A stretch of DNA of 64,000 nucleotides from Zygnema cylindricum (Eukaryota > Streptophyta > Zygnematophyceae > Zygnematales > Zygnemataceae): NCBI GenBank assembly GCA_037447655.1, contig JBBHKE010000140.1, positions 185,248-249,247 of the forward strand, given 5' to 3'. The position numbers and the translations under genes are program-made. The notes beneath the pieces are model-generated. The model saw nothing but the letters and a program-made list of their open reading frames with translations. It searched no databases and was not told where the DNA came from. Below are positions 22,946-35,218 of the stretch, in pieces; positions within the stretch are counted from its first letter, which is position 1, and every line of letters starts with the position of its first letter.

Positions 22946-23996
22946 TGTAGAAATAGATGGTTCTTTTAGTATTTTCTAGGTCTAAAATAAAGTGCAAAAA
23001 GAGAAACCGAGGCAGTCTGACTCCAACTTCTCTCTCCAACTCTCACACTTGTTGCAGTCACTGAGAAGTTGGAGAAGAAGCTACTGTCATGGCTGCCTAT
23101 GCTATCCAGATATTTACGGGGTAGTAAAGTAGTTAATTTACTAAAAGGTAGTTGTCGCCTAGAGGATTTGATCCTGGTACCTACGGATGGGAAATGCCGC
23201 CGGTAGCCGGTAACCTCATCCATTTAGTCTAGGATTAGTGGTAAGTGATATAGAGTGTATTACGTATTTAAACGTTAACATGTAGACTAATTCATTTAAC
23301 AACAAACTATATACGCGATACATAAATTCATTTATAAAAGTACGGATTACGAGTACGAAGAATAAATAAGTACCGCGCATTTGTTTCGATAGTGAAACAA
23401 ATACCTCACAACTATTTATAACGGCTACGATTGAAATCGGCATTCAATCGGACGGCCAAAAAGCATGCCGAGATCGCAGAAGAAGATTTCGGCGGTTTAT
23501 GGTCGCCAACACATCAGATGACACGTGGCACCACGACATTGAATTTCGGCATCTCCAGGGATTACGGAAACGAATCCAGAAAAGACACGTGTCGACATTT
23601 TTGTCATGTCGTACAATGTTCGTACATAAAGTACACCGGCAGCTGTACCTTTCTGAACGGTACACCAATATGATTGGTGCCGTACGTGAGTAGATAGATT
23701 TTTAGAGAGAGATAGGACTTATAAAAAATTGGTAGATAGGACCCTCTCTCCCAGAGAGCTTCGGTACAAAATTTCAAACTTTGACCCTCCATGACTTACT
23801 GCTCAAGGGAGAAACTTCAGAGATTCTTTTTGCTATAGACTCACGAGAGTCTTGCCTTCATAGGGGTGAAGGTGGTCAGATTTTTTGTTTGCCATGGTGG
23901 CGGTTATTCGTGCTGAAAGACAAAGGGGTCAAGGTTATCCTACAGGCTTCGTGTGAGCTGCTTACTCTAAGGTCCTATGGAGGTCTCAGAGTTGCA
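22946..23996 (+). repeat. 5' LTR of element D
   Basis: Begins TGTAGAAATAGATGG and ends GAGTTGCA. The priming site AGTTATGGGCCCACC follows at 23997-24011, one mismatch from that of element A. Confidence 0.92.
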
Positions 23997-25128
23997 AGTT
24001 ATGGGCCCACCATCTCGGGTGCCCATATTCAATGGAGCAAGCTTCATATACTGGGAAAGTATGATGACAGAGCTCTATGTGAGAAACGGTTTTGGGTAAT
24101 AGTGAGTGGACGGGTGAGGCGCCATCCAATCTTGGGATACCTCCAGGGTTTACAAGAGGCAGATTCACTAGAGATGCAGATCCATCTTCAACGGAGGAGA
24201 CAAAGGAAGGAGAGGTGGTGGACAAAAGAAAAGAGAAGGAGATGACAACACCAATAGCAATTGGTTCGGCATTCATGTCACCTATTCCGAGGAACGAGGA
24301 GAATGACACTGATACCTAGGACTTCAACAATATGGCGGCAAAGCACTTCATCCTCCACCATCTTACTCAAGGACTTGCATGTCCTCATTCGCAAGTAGAA
24401 AGGGCATCCCATCTTTGGATGGTTCTCATACAGATGTAAAGAAGTGGTACGAGCAACAACAGTTAGCTGATCAAAAAGTTAAGGAGTATTTATACAAAGG
24501 AAGGAAGATGTTAGATTTTTGCAATGAGCTTGCTACACTTTTCATAGAGCTAGAGAGTGCTGGAAAAGATTTTAGTGAAAAACTAAAGGTTAACTGTCTA
24601 CTGATGAAGCTACCCGATGAGTTCGAGAACATAGTCAATCGTGTGTAGGACTTGCCGGACTCAAGGTGGATATCGAACTCAGTGGTAGGAATGATTCTCG
24701 TTCGGGAGAATACAATTGAGATCCGAAGGGGAGGAAAGAGTGGGCAAGCCTTGGTAGCTGGGACCGACTGGAGGAACAAGGATTCTCGGAGACCGATCAA
24801 AAATTACAGAGGCGGGGAGTAGAAAAATCAGACCGACGAGTTCGGACCAAGGGCTCCCAATGGTTTATGTCATTTTTGTAAGAAACCAGGGCACTATATG
24901 GCAGAGTGCACTAAGCTATCCGAGCTTGGGTTAAAGGAGGGGCAGACCGGTGGAAACACGAGAGGAAAGAAAAAGGCCCTTGTGACACAGGTACATGAGG
25001 TGGAATCCAAAGACGAGGACGATGAGCTCCTATTGGATGAGGAGTTCGAAGCGACAAACGAGGTAGAAATTTCACGAAAGCAGAAATGTGTTTTAAGTGG
25101 ATTGAAAGGTGAAGCTGGCTGGATTGTA
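23979..25128 (+). pseudogene. Element D gag
   Basis: Collinear with the gag of A but interrupted by frameshifts and stops near 24320, 24440, 24648 and 24822. Unlike A, its zinc knuckle is complete (CHFCKKPGHYMAEC near 24870-24911). The acidic spacer and the GWIVDSGAS junction to protease are open, showing that Gag and protease are one continuous ORF in this family. Confidence 0.88.
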
Positions 25129-26330
25129 GATTCAGGTGCCTCCATGCACATGTGTAAGGATAAACACCTGTTCACTAAGATAAGAAAGATTCCCACTGTA
25201 GAGATAGAGTACGGGGATGGGAGGATAGTCACTACTACTGTTGTAGGATCGGTAGATCTGAAAGTATTGGTAGAAGGAAAGACATCCATAGTTACATTCT
25301 CCGATGTATTGTTTATTCCAGAGCTGAACAAAAACCTCATCTCTATGTCTGTATTAGATGATAAGGGTTTTGATACTAGCACTAAGAAAGGAGTCTCTAC
25401 GCTAGTTTTGAGGAGGAAGTTTATTTCACCGCTGAAAAAGGTAGCCAAGGGATGTTTAGGCTAATTTTAAGCAATGAAAAGAAGAAACTTTATTATGGTG
25501 GTGTTCATGATATAATGATGTGGCATAAGAGGCTTGGGCATGTGAATCTAGATAAGCTAAGAGAGATGAAAAAGATGGGAGTGGTGGAAGGAATTCAATT
25601 AAGTGAGAGTGAGTATCTAAATGATTGTAGTGGATGTGCTCAAGGTAAAGCACACAAATTGCCCTTTCCCAAAACAGCCACCTATAGGGGAGAAAAAATT
25701 CTAGATCTAGTACACACAGATATTAGGGGACCAGCCAAAGTGCCCTCACCGGGGGGGAAGAGATTTATGATGACTATCAGTGATGATTGGTCTCGGTATT
25801 CCAGGGTGTATTTTTTGAAAAACAAGTCAGAAGCTCATGATTGTTTTAGACAATAAAAAGCATGGAGCCAAAAACTCCATGAAACTCTAATCAAGAGAGT
25901 AAAGAGTGACAATGGTGGAGAGTATACTTCTAACCAGTTTGAGGATTTTCTAAGGGAAGATGGAGTTCAACACCAAAAGACAGTTCTAGAAAACTTGGAA
26001 TAGAATGGGGTAGCTGAACGATTAAATATGACACTGAGTGATAGTGCTAGAAGTATGTTGTCGGATAAGAAGATAGGAAAAAGGTTTTGGGTAAAAGCAA
26101 TGAACTGCGCTAATTACCTCAAAAATAGAGTTGTTACCTCAGCTATAAAAGATCAAACACCTTATAAGAAATGGTTTGGCCGAAAACATGACATACCTCA
26201 CTTAAAGGTTTTCGGTAGTCAAGTATTCAGTCTAGATAGAGATCGATCTAATTGGAAGCTAGATCCTAAAGGAAAACCGGGATACTTATTGGGATATGAT
26301 GAGGATGTTAAAGGATATAGAGTTTAGGAT
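25110..26330 (+). pseudogene. Element D protease and integrase
   Basis: Protease with the catalytic DSGAS and CKDKHLFTKIRKIP, then DVLFIPELNKNLISMSVLDD. After a frameshift near 25440 the integrase follows: finger region MWHKRLGHVNLDKL with CSGCAQGKAHKLPF, and core blocks DLVHTDIRGPAKV and SDDWSRYSRVYFLKN. A stop at about 25854 and another near 26001 break it. The distal part has FWVKAMNCANYLKNR and LKVFGSQVFSLD. Protease active-site residues are intact. Confidence 0.88.
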
Positions 26331-26390
26331 CTCAAAAGGGAAGATATAATCTTAGTAAAACATCTAGTAGTTATAGATGTAGGAAAGTCC

Positions 26391-28324
26391 GTGGATCATT
26401 TCAAGTATACAAAGTTAATAAGAATCAGATTTGAGTCAGAAAATTCCGATGACTTTGAGCTTCCTAACTATCCAGGTTTTAGAGAAGATGACATTTTTAC
26501 AGGTACAAATCAGACCGAAAAGGACTCGGCTGCGGAAACTCTAGTGACAACTCTACCCGAAGAGGAACACGTGATGGAAATTGCTTCGGAATCAAGGGAT
26601 AGGGGAGAAGCCGAGATTGTTCGAAAGAATCACGAGAACCATCTATTCCGACCATAGATTTTGAGGGGGGAAGGAGAAGTAGCAAAAGATTACAAGAAAA
26701 ACAGGTTAATAACAAGGTAACAATACTATCTCATCAAGATGAACCTCAAACTTATGGAGAGGCGATGACTTTTCCATAAACGAACTAGTGGAAGACAGCC
26801 ATCAATGAGGAGATGGCCTCAATTATGGCAGCCAATACTTGGGAGCTCGTGGACTATCCACCTAACCAAAAAATAATCGGTTGTAATTGGGTTATCAAAT
26901 TAAAACTGAACCCGGATAACACCATTGAGCGTTACAAAGCCCGGATAGTGGCAAAAGGATTTACACAGAAAGATGGAATCAACTACAAGGAAACCTTTGC
27001 CCCGATGGTCAGATTTCCCTCCGTCCGCATACTTCTCAGTCTAGCAGCAACGCAAGACATGGAGGTGCACCAGATAGACATTAAGACAGCCTTTTTGCAT
27101 GGAGAATTGGAAGTGGAGATCTTTATGCGACAACCCGAAAGATTTGTGGAGGAAGGAGAGGAGAGTAAGGTATGCCGCCTGATTAAATCCCTTTAAGGTT
27201 TGAAACAGGTTCCTCGACATTGGAATAAGAAACTTAATGAGTTTCTTACCAGTCTGGGATATATATGGATCAGCTGAGATCACTCAATCTATGTTTTTGA
27301 AGATGAGGAAGGTATTATATTTATTGCAATTTATGTTGATGATTTGCTTGTTTTAAGTAAATCAATGAAAAAATTTAATAAACTAAAAACCAATCTTAAG
27401 AGGAGATTTGAAATGAAGGATATGGGGGAAGCAAAATATATTTTGGGAATTCAAGTAGAAAGAGACCGAGAAAAATAGATTGTAAGATTGACTCAAAAGG
27501 AAGCAATAGGGAACAAGCTGGAAAAATTTCAGATGGATAAAGCTAATAGTTGTACAACTCCAATGGAGTTAAAGAAGGGAAATGAGGGGAGTGAGGAAGA
27601 AGGAGTCATAGTCTTAGACGACGAATTAAGTCCTGAAGAACAGAAGTTCATGCAGATTATTCCTTACAAGCAAGTAATGGGAAGCCTAATATATTTTATA
27701 AATTGTACCCGGCCAAATTTAGTTGCAGCTGTAGGAGTGTTGAGTAGAAGTCTAAATGCTCCCACTAAGAAGGATTGGGAGGCAGCTAAGAGAGTCCTTT
27801 GATATTTGATAGGAACTAGGGATCTATGGTTACATTTGTGTGGGGAGAATACTGACATCACTACTTGGAGTGATGCCAGTTATGGTGATGCTCCAAGGAG
27901 ATGTACATCTGGATATGTATTACATGTGGGTGATAGGGCTTGCTGTTGGAGTAGCAAACAGCAAAAGGTTATTGCTCAGTCCACCATGGAGGCTGAGTAT
28001 ATGGCCTCTAGCTTTGCTCCAAAAGAATTGATAAGGGTAAAGTCTTTGCTTGGTGAGCTAAGTCACCTTAAGAGTGGTGTGCAAATTATTTTTTGTGATA
28101 ATCAGGCAGCGATCATTATTTTTGCCAATCCTAAACATCATTTTAAAGCCAAACACATGGACATTAGGCTCACCTTTGTTAGAGAGAAAGTAGAAAACAA
28201 AATAATCAGTCTGAAGTACCGACCAGATAGCGAGATGGTGGCAGATATGATGATCGAACCTATGCCTTCCCCTAAGCTATTTTTCTGTAGGGAGAAGTGT
28301 GGTCTGAAATTAAAGAGTGATTAG
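26391..28324 (+). pseudogene. Element D reverse transcriptase and RNase H
   Basis: The same domain order as in A: linker, RT with SIMAANTWELVDYPP, NYKETFAPMVRFPSVR, AFLHGELEVEIF, YVDDLLVLSKS near 27335, then RNase H with STMEAEYMAS and DNQAAIIIFANPKHH. Stops or shifts occur near 26657, 26779, 27196, 27277, 27478 and 27802. At the codon where A has TAA, D keeps CAA (Gln), confirming that the A stop is secondary. It ends at 28324 before the polypurine tract. Confidence 0.9.
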
Positions 28325-28337
28325 AAAATAAGGAGAG

Positions 28338-29386
28338 TGTAGAAATTGATGGTTCTTTTAGTATTTTCTAGGTCTTAAATAAAGTGCAGAAAAAGAAGCC
28401 GAGGCAGTCTGACTCTAACTTCTCTTTCCAACTCTCACACTTGTTGCAGTCACCAAGAAGTTGGAAAAGAAGCTAGTGTCAAGGCTGCGTATGCTATCCA
28501 GAGATTTACGGGGTAGTAAAGTAGTTAATTTACTAAAAGGAAGTTGTTGCCTAGAGGATTTGATCGTGGTACCTACGGATAGGTAATGCTGCCGGTAGCC
28601 GGTAACCTCATCCATTTAGTCTAAGATTAGTGGTAAATGATATAGAGTGTATTACATATATAAACGTTAACATGTAGGCTAATTCATTTAACAACAACTA
28701 TATACGGGATATATAGAGTCAATTATAAAAGTACGGAATACGAGTACGAAAAATAAATAAGTACCGCGCATTTGTTTCGATATCGAAACAAATACATCGC
28801 AACTATTTATGACAGCTACGATTGAAATCGACATTCAATCGGACGGTCGGAAAGCATGCCGAGATCGCGGAAGAAGATTTCGGCGGTTTATGGTGGCCGC
28901 CACATCGGATGACACGTGGCACCACGACATTGGATTTCGGCATCTCTAGGGATTACGGAAACGAATCCAAAAAAGACACGTGACAACATTTTTGTCATGT
29001 CGTACAATGTTCGTACATAAAGTACACCAGCAGCTGTACCTTTTTGTACGGTACAGCAATACGATTGGTGCCGTAAATCACCAGATAGAGTTTTAGAGAG
29101 AGATAGGACTTAGAAAAAATTGGTAGATAGGACCCTCTCTCCCAGAGAGCTTCTGAACAAAAGGTCAACTTTGACCCTCCATAACTTACGGCTCAGGGGA
29201 GCAAATTCAGAGATTCTTTTTGCTATAGACTCAGGAGAGTCTTACCTTCACATGGGCGATAGTGGTCAGAGTTTTTGTTTGTCAAGGTGGCGGTTATTCG
29301 TGCTGAAAGACAAAGGGGTCAGGGTTATCTTAGAGGCTTCGTGTGAGCTGCTTACTCTGAGGTCCTATGGAGGTCTCAGAGTTGCA
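28338..29386 (+). repeat. 3' LTR of element D
   Basis: 1049 bp, starting TGTAGAAATTGATGG directly after the polypurine tract AAAATAAGGAGAG and ending GAGTTGCA. Confidence 0.92.
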
Positions 29387-30538
29387 ACATTGTTATTAAG
29401 CTTTAAGCCTTATTTGAATGGGCATTGTGGCTGATATTTGGTTTTATGATTGTGTTTAAAAAATCGTATATGGGCATCGATGTTACAAAAAACTGAACAT
29501 TAAGCACACGAAATCATACTTTATCGTCGAAACATAAGGGAAAAAGGTTCGTTGTTATCAATATACTCAACGGAAAGGTTTTTATTCAAAATAGAGATTC
29601 ACCATCTCAAATACATTCTTCTTAATATAGGTTTAAAATTATATTTCTAACACTTTATGTAAATATTGAGTGGAATGACTTACCTTGCGGTTAACCTCCC
29701 ACTACCTATATTAACTAATATTCGACACTTTGATACCAAAGTCAGTGACAAATGCCTAAAACCTCCTTTCCCTTTAACGTGACCGTGCGTTGGACCAAAT
29801 TCCGTATTAGAATACTACGTACTACTAGATTATATTGTTAATGATTAAGCACCTTTTACCACGCATGAAAAAACAAACGCAACAATAACCAGATCAAACG
29901 AAAAGCAACGAAAATTGAACCACGACACATAGAAAAGCTTTTATGTACTGATAGGTATTGAACCGCGATACATAAAACTAGACAAGGTACGCATATTGCG
30001 AGTCAACTTTTGAAATCGAATCGCACCACGCTTATCGAAGCATTGTCAAATACGTCGATAGCCGATTCACGGTGAACCTAACATCGTGAACTTAACAACT
30101 TTGACTCTTGGCCACGCGTGCATTCAGATGATATACGCGAATTTCACCTTTATTAGGACATAGTATTAGAATTTGGGCGGAGGACGCATGTTTTGTTTTT
30201 GTATATAGGGTATAGGGTAGTTGTATACGCTACCGTAGTCATATTGTTTCCTTTTGTAATTTTGCTTGTCTACTATTATGTTTAACGTACGTAGGGGTTT
30301 TCACCTCTAACGTTTAATGGTCGTCAACAATGTTGCATTCCAATCATGCTTCGTACATAAATAGTTCAACCATTGCTTTTTTCGGAAATAAAATCTCCTC
30401 CTCACTGTTGACAGTTATCAAATTATCAACATTTATAGGCTCAAGCGATATATATGGAAAAGGTTGCGAAATCGATGAAGGTATAATTAAAGATTTGTTG
30501 ATCCCGAATTCTTCCCATTTGCAATACGAGATTTTTCC
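29387..30538. other. AT-rich intergenic DNA
   Basis: No gene, repeat or terminal-inverted element recognised. Open frames are short and in no family I know. Confidence 0.5.
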
Positions 30539-31219
30539 TAGTGTTGTGTATCGACGGGGTTTTACCGATAATCGATATGTATTTTTTGTTGGCTTGCTGA
30601 TAATCGATATATTGGCACAATATATCGACACCGATGTTATCGCCTTTAAGAAACCGATAATATGGGTTTAACACGGGTATCGATAACTATCGGCGATAAC
30701 TGTACGATTTGTACGGTCCAATTATACGGTTTATTTCGTCATAGTGAAACTGCCATTATTCCGTTCCATAGAGTACGGAACATATTCCAACATGTGGCAT
30801 GCCACGCTATAAACAGTGAAAAATATAATACAATATATTTTAAATTACTATTTCATGGCGTACTATATTTTGTCCAATTATCGCGATAAGGAATTTGTTG
30901 GTCTCGGAGCGATATATCGGGACCCCTTACCGTTCAATAACTGATAACTACATCGTGTACCGCTATTAACGTTAATATTTTTTCCGCCACTTAAAACATA
31001 TTTTTAGTGTACACACTTGTTCAATTTTCACTTGGAGACCGCCGATCGGAAGCTAAGAATCTTACCTTTCAATGGCAATCGTGAGATCCATAATCCGACA
31101 TGTGTGTACGCAAAAAAAAATGTTTTAAGTGGCGAAAAATATATTAGCACTATTAGCGATACCACGGTGTAGCGGTGTCGGTGCTATCACAATTAATTTA
31201 TTATCGATACATAACACTA
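30539..31219. mobile_element. hAT-like MITE with nested MITE
   Basis: The ends TAGTGTTGTGTATCGA and TCGATACATAACACTA are inverted repeats shared with the clean hAT copy at 35499-36383. The interior is rich in GATAAYCGATAT motifs. A separate small inverted-repeat element (about 30976-31139) sits inside. The right end overlaps the TA start of the next MITE at 31218, so the original 8-bp duplication cannot be checked simply. Confidence 0.65.
30976..31139. mobile_element. Small nested MITE
   Basis: About 160 bp with long inverted ends: CGCCACTTAAAACATATTTT near the left and its diverged complement (AATGTTTTAAGTGGCG) near the right, both continuing into GTACACAC-type sequence. The exact target duplication is unclear. 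Confidence 0.6.
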
Positions 31220-31742
31220 CACCGCGAATCGCAATTAGAGTAAAGAAATAATAAGAGTAAAAAAATGAAAAAAATAATTAGAGTTATTAACTCTAATTTG
31301 TGTAATCAATTTTTTTAAAAAACAAATTTTACTTTAATTTATCAATAACTCTAATTTGGGTTTCTTTTCGTACTAATTATCCGCTCTGATATCTTTACTG
31401 TAAATTAGGTAAACGTACAGAATATGACAAAACATATAGTTTCACGTCATTAAGACGATTTCACTACGCACTTTGTGAAGACGCAGTTACATGATAACGT
31501 CCTGTATTAAATTATTTTTTGTACTTTTTTAGTTAATAAAGTACAATTTTGCACGGTCAGATACAGACCGTACACCACAATATTTAAAACGACACTGTAT
31601 TAGAGTTGTTAACGCTGATTCAAAAAGTACCTTAACTAATGTAAATAATAATATAGAATTATGTACTCTATTTAAGGTGACAGAGTCAAAATTTGGGGCG
31701 ACAGAATTAGCGTACATAACACTATTTACGACTCGCGATGTA
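31218..31742. mobile_element. TA-duplicating MITE, CACCG family
   Basis: Ends TACACCGCGAATCGCAATTA and its degenerate inverse TTTACGACTCGCGATGTA. The interior, read in reverse, resembles the copy at 37363-37867 (a GTACTTT/AAAGTAC block and a GTACACCACAATATTTAAAAC-like block). Confidence 0.6.
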
Positions 31743-31930
31743 CTTGAGTTTTTCCATAATGGTCGTTGCCAATTCTCCTACTTTGAACCAGCCGTGTATG
31801 ATACGGTTGAAATGCTGTTATTTTTGCTCGCCACAGAAGAGGTGTCGAGGTAGATCTGGTGAAGGATCTCCGCTGATCAGTCTTCGCGGCTGCCGCAAAT
31901 TATCTACTGCCACTCACAATCTCTTGTGTT

Positions 31931-32686
31931 GGGTAGAATTCCATTAGGCGGTCCCAGTAAATGTACGGACAAGACTACTGGCAGTCTTTACTGGAAGACT
32001 GTTCCATTTTGTCGGGCCGGAAACAAACCTTTCTCAATTATGATTGGTGCCACATAAGTTAGAGTCCAGATTTTGAAAATCTTATAAAAATCTACAGACG
32101 GAAGAGTCAGAACAAAATATATGTACGAGCGGAAGTAGTTTATGATTCGTACGTAAAGTTTGCGGCCAGATTTTGATTGAAAATGGAAATATAAATTTCG
32201 AAACGGAATGGCAAAAAGACGCGGCAAACTTTGAAGGTCGCGGCAAATTTTGAATGTCGGTGGATATTAGACGGAGCGTGCGAAAATATTTTCGGCTCAC
32301 TTGCATCTAGCGTGGCTGGCGGCACATGGTCTGTACGACGTAGGCACATGGCATGTACGACGTGTAGACCTGTGATCGCTTGTTCAAAGCGGATTTTTTT
32401 TTCATTTTCACGTGTACCAATGGTACACGACCAGTATCGAGCAGCTCTCCTCGCGAGGAGAGAATCTTCACACTAGACGATGTGCACTATTGTTTCGCGG
32501 ATCTGAAAAAGTGGAACATCCAACGGCCATAAATTGCGCCTACATCATTGGAGCTTCCCGACCGCTTTCCAGTAACGATGTTTCGTCTGACAAAAAAAAA
32601 TTTGAGGTACGGCCTGGTACGGCGCTTTACAAAAACGTACGGCGTCCAGTAACGAACCACACTTTTCGTTTAATGGAATTCTACCC
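31931..32686. mobile_element. Harbinger-like MITE
   Basis: 756 bp with inverted ends GGGTAGAATTCCATTA and TAATGGAATTCTACCC. The right side resembles the right side of the MITE at 33364-34101. The right flank is TAA; the left 3 bp (gtt) do not match, so the duplication has decayed or the left end was altered. It has no transposase. Confidence 0.65.
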
Positions 32687-33343
32687 TAAGATTATATTGC
32701 CAAAAACGCGATGGTAAGACCATCAACGTACAAAACGAACACACAAAGAACTCACATTCGCACCATTCCACACGTGTCCTAGTTTGCAGCCGGGGACATA
32801 CACCGTGAATCGTTATTAGCGTGTAGGACGCTAATTGAGGTACCCTGTTTTTTTAGGCAAATTCTCAAATAGAATTAAACATTCTAAATGTTTCTACACG
32901 TTATTTGAGGTAGCCCATTAAATAGGATTCATGACTCCAATAAAGTGCCATTATGAATAGTGTGGTGTACGGTATGTCAAAGACGTACTTTTTTTGTACT
33001 TTTTCAAGCAGAAAAGTACAGAAAAGATATTCACGCTGTCCCGTAGTCGCGCTAACATGTAATTGCGTAAATATTTTCCGGCATTCACAGATGTCAAAAA
33101 AACGCGACGGCGTACGATTTGAACAATTTCGTACATGCACATATTGTAGTGTGGAGATTTTCTGCACCGAAAATTTTTACAAAGCAGTTTCTAATTTTAC
33201 AAAGCAGTTTACAAATTAGAATGTACGAAAAATTAGAATAAAAATTATTTCGAAAAAAAACGACATTCCCAATTAGCGTAAATAACACTAATTGTTTCAT
33301 TACGCTATCTATTTCATTACGCTAATAGCGATTCACGGTGTAC
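32488..33343. repeat. Segmental duplication, copy 1
   Basis: Nearly identical to 34908-36634 once the hAT MITE in that copy is removed. The left border lies inside the Harbinger-like MITE, and the right border is the end of a TA MITE. Copy 1 has an extra duplication of about 20 bp near 33187-33207. Confidence 0.85.
32799..33343. mobile_element. TA-duplicating MITE, CACCG family
   Basis: 545 bp. Ends TA-CACCGTGAATCGTTATTAGCG and CGCTAATAGCGATTCACGGTG-TA; the sub-end motif CGCTAATAGCG is nearly a palindrome. The TA at each end is the likely target duplication. No coding capacity. Confidence 0.75.
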
Positions 33344-33363
33344 TACTACATAATTGAACTTAA

Positions 33364-34101
33364 GGGTGGCGTTCCATCAGGATTTTCTGTAATTGTACGG
33401 CCAACATTACAGGATGCTATATTTTGAACGATGTTTTATCGCGTAGAGTCAGTAATCCACGTGCTCGGGAATGAGTGGTACCACGTAATGTAAGATCATA
33501 TATTGAAAATCGGCAAATATTTTTTACACGGACCAACTTCAACCCAAAATCGTCATTTGCCTAACATATACGCGCGGACCAGGGCATCGCACCACACAAA
33601 ATTTGTACTTTTTGCAAACACTGGTTAGATGCCAGCTCATTTATTTAGGGTTTATGCTTTTTCGCGTGACCAATGAGCGTTGCCACAAATAGTGTTACGA
33701 ATGGCTGGTAACAAAAATAGCACGACGAAAGCTCGTTACGAAATTACTTTTGTGATTTCGGTTGGATTTTTGAATGAATGTGTCATGTTCAAAATTTTTC
33801 AAATTCTGTTGGTTGTACTCCTAAAACGTATGTTCATTATCCAACGTGTAGTCGCATAATTTTTTCTGTAAATGGTGATGTACCTCGAGGAGGTACATCA
33901 CCATTTACAAAAACTTTGGAAGCGAATGCTTCGCGAAAAAACATCCAACGACCATTATTACCTCCTAGACATTTGGAGAATATTGGCAAGATTATCTGTA
34001 ATGTTGTTCGCGTATAAAAACAATATAAGAAGTACGGCGTAGTACGAAGAGGTCCGAATTTCTGTAAACAACCTCACTTTTCGTATGATGGAACGCCACC
34101 C
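33364..34101. mobile_element. PIF/Harbinger-like MITE
   Basis: 738 bp with ends GGGTGGCGTTCCATCA and TGATGGAACGCCACCC flanked by TAA on both sides (33361-33363 and 34102-34104). A TWA duplication is typical of PIF/Harbinger. A perfect hairpin lies inside (33868-33908). Confidence 0.8.
33868..33908. other. Perfect 19-bp-arm hairpin
   Basis: Arms 33868-33886 and 33890-33908 (GTAAATGGTGATGTACCTC and its exact complement) are separated by GAG. The pairing continues outward with a one-base shift. Confidence 0.9.
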
Positions 34102-34614
34102 TAACTCAAATTTATTTCACGTAAAAATAGGTATTGTTTAATTATTGTTAATTAGGGTACGACCCCAGGTACTTGTTACTTAGCGAACTTATTTTGTTTT
34201 TTAGCGCTGGTTCGGCGGACCCGGAATTCTGGTGTCTCTATGTGTTTACTCGAAATTGTTACTTAACTTTGTGACGATTGTATACGTCGACAATGCCCGT
34301 GACAGCTACACACGTGTACAATATGTCTAGCCGCACCGTATTTTTTTTAAAAATTTTGAAGCGTCGAAAGACGCAACGTAATTTTGAAGCGATTTGGTTT
34401 GTTGCATGTCATTGCGTGACATTGAAGATGTACAACCTTGCAGCCGTGATTGTACAACATGCCTGTTGAAAAATAATAATTAATATTCACTTCTTAATTT
34501 AGACTGTAGAGTGAAGAGAGAGGGAGAGAGTCACCATGGCTGCCGCCATATTTAGAAAGAAACAGGCAGACAGGCAGACACATTGATAGATTGCCAAAAT
34601 GTTGCCTTAAACAA
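34102..34614. other. Non-coding; holds a dispersed repeat
   Basis: No gene. About 34196-34310 is a diverged inverted copy of 45090-45205, which lies inside the Harbinger-like MITE at 44469-45246, so this may be the remnant of a related MITE. The end (34505-34614) contains a GAGAGA-rich stretch. Confidence 0.5.
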
Positions 34615-34907
34615 TGTTGAAATATATAGATTTCTAGAGTATTTTCTAGGTTTAAATATGTTTTTATAAAAGGAAAAAGGGAAAGGACGGACAGCCTGCC
34701 TCCACCTCCGCTCTCTAGCTCCCATACTTGTTGTAGTCACTGAAGGTAAGAGAGAGAGGTTGATCCATGGCTGCCTTAGTCCAACAGACAGCTATTTTTA
34801 GTAGGTTACTAAAAATATACTTGACGGACCAGAGATTTGATCCCGGTACCTGCGGTTCGTCAAGTTGACCGGTAGCGGTCAGCTTTATCCTAATAGACTA
34901 GGACCAA
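34615..34907 (+). repeat. Truncated copia LTR (5' part)
   Basis: Starts TGTTGAAATATATAG and runs through the block TATTTTCTAGGT, the CCATGGCTGCC block and a copy of the hairpin block (outer arms CTTGACG and CGTCAAG). It is cut at 34907 by the border of the segmental duplication. Confidence 0.75.
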
Positions 34908-35218
34908 TATTGTTTCGCGGATCTGAAAAAGTGGAACATCCAACGGCCATAAATTGCGCCTACATCATTGGAGCTTCCCGACCGCTTTCCAGTAACGATG
35001 TTTCGTCTGACAAAAAAAAATTTGAGGTACGGCCTGGTACGGCGCTTTACAAAAACGTACGGCGTCCAGTAACGAACCACACTTTTCGTTTAATGGAATT
35101 CTACCCTAAGATTATATTGCCAAAAACGCGATGGTAAGACCATCAACGTACAAAACGAACACACAAAGAACTCACATTCGCACCATTCCACACGTGTCCT
35201 AGTTTGCAGCCGGGGACA

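Larger units (their letters stand above)
22946..29386 (+). mobile_element. Element D: full-length Ty1/copia retrotransposon
   Basis: 6.44 kb with LTRs at 22946-23996 (1051 bp) and 28338-29386 (1049 bp), closely related to element A over the coding region. The flanks atatt (22941-22945) and acatt (29387-29391) match at 4 of 5 positions. The left flank is element G, but the right flank does not continue G, so the right side was rearranged or the host ended there. All coding domains are present but broken. Confidence 0.9.

Noticed and set aside
22941-29391. Claiming a perfect target duplication for element D
   Set aside because: The flanks atatt and acatt differ at one base, and the right flank does not continue the left host sequence, so the evidence is only suggestive.
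29387-30538. Continuation of element G to the right of element D
   Set aside because: The flank acattgttattaag resembles the expected integrase sequence only weakly for a few bases and then diverges.
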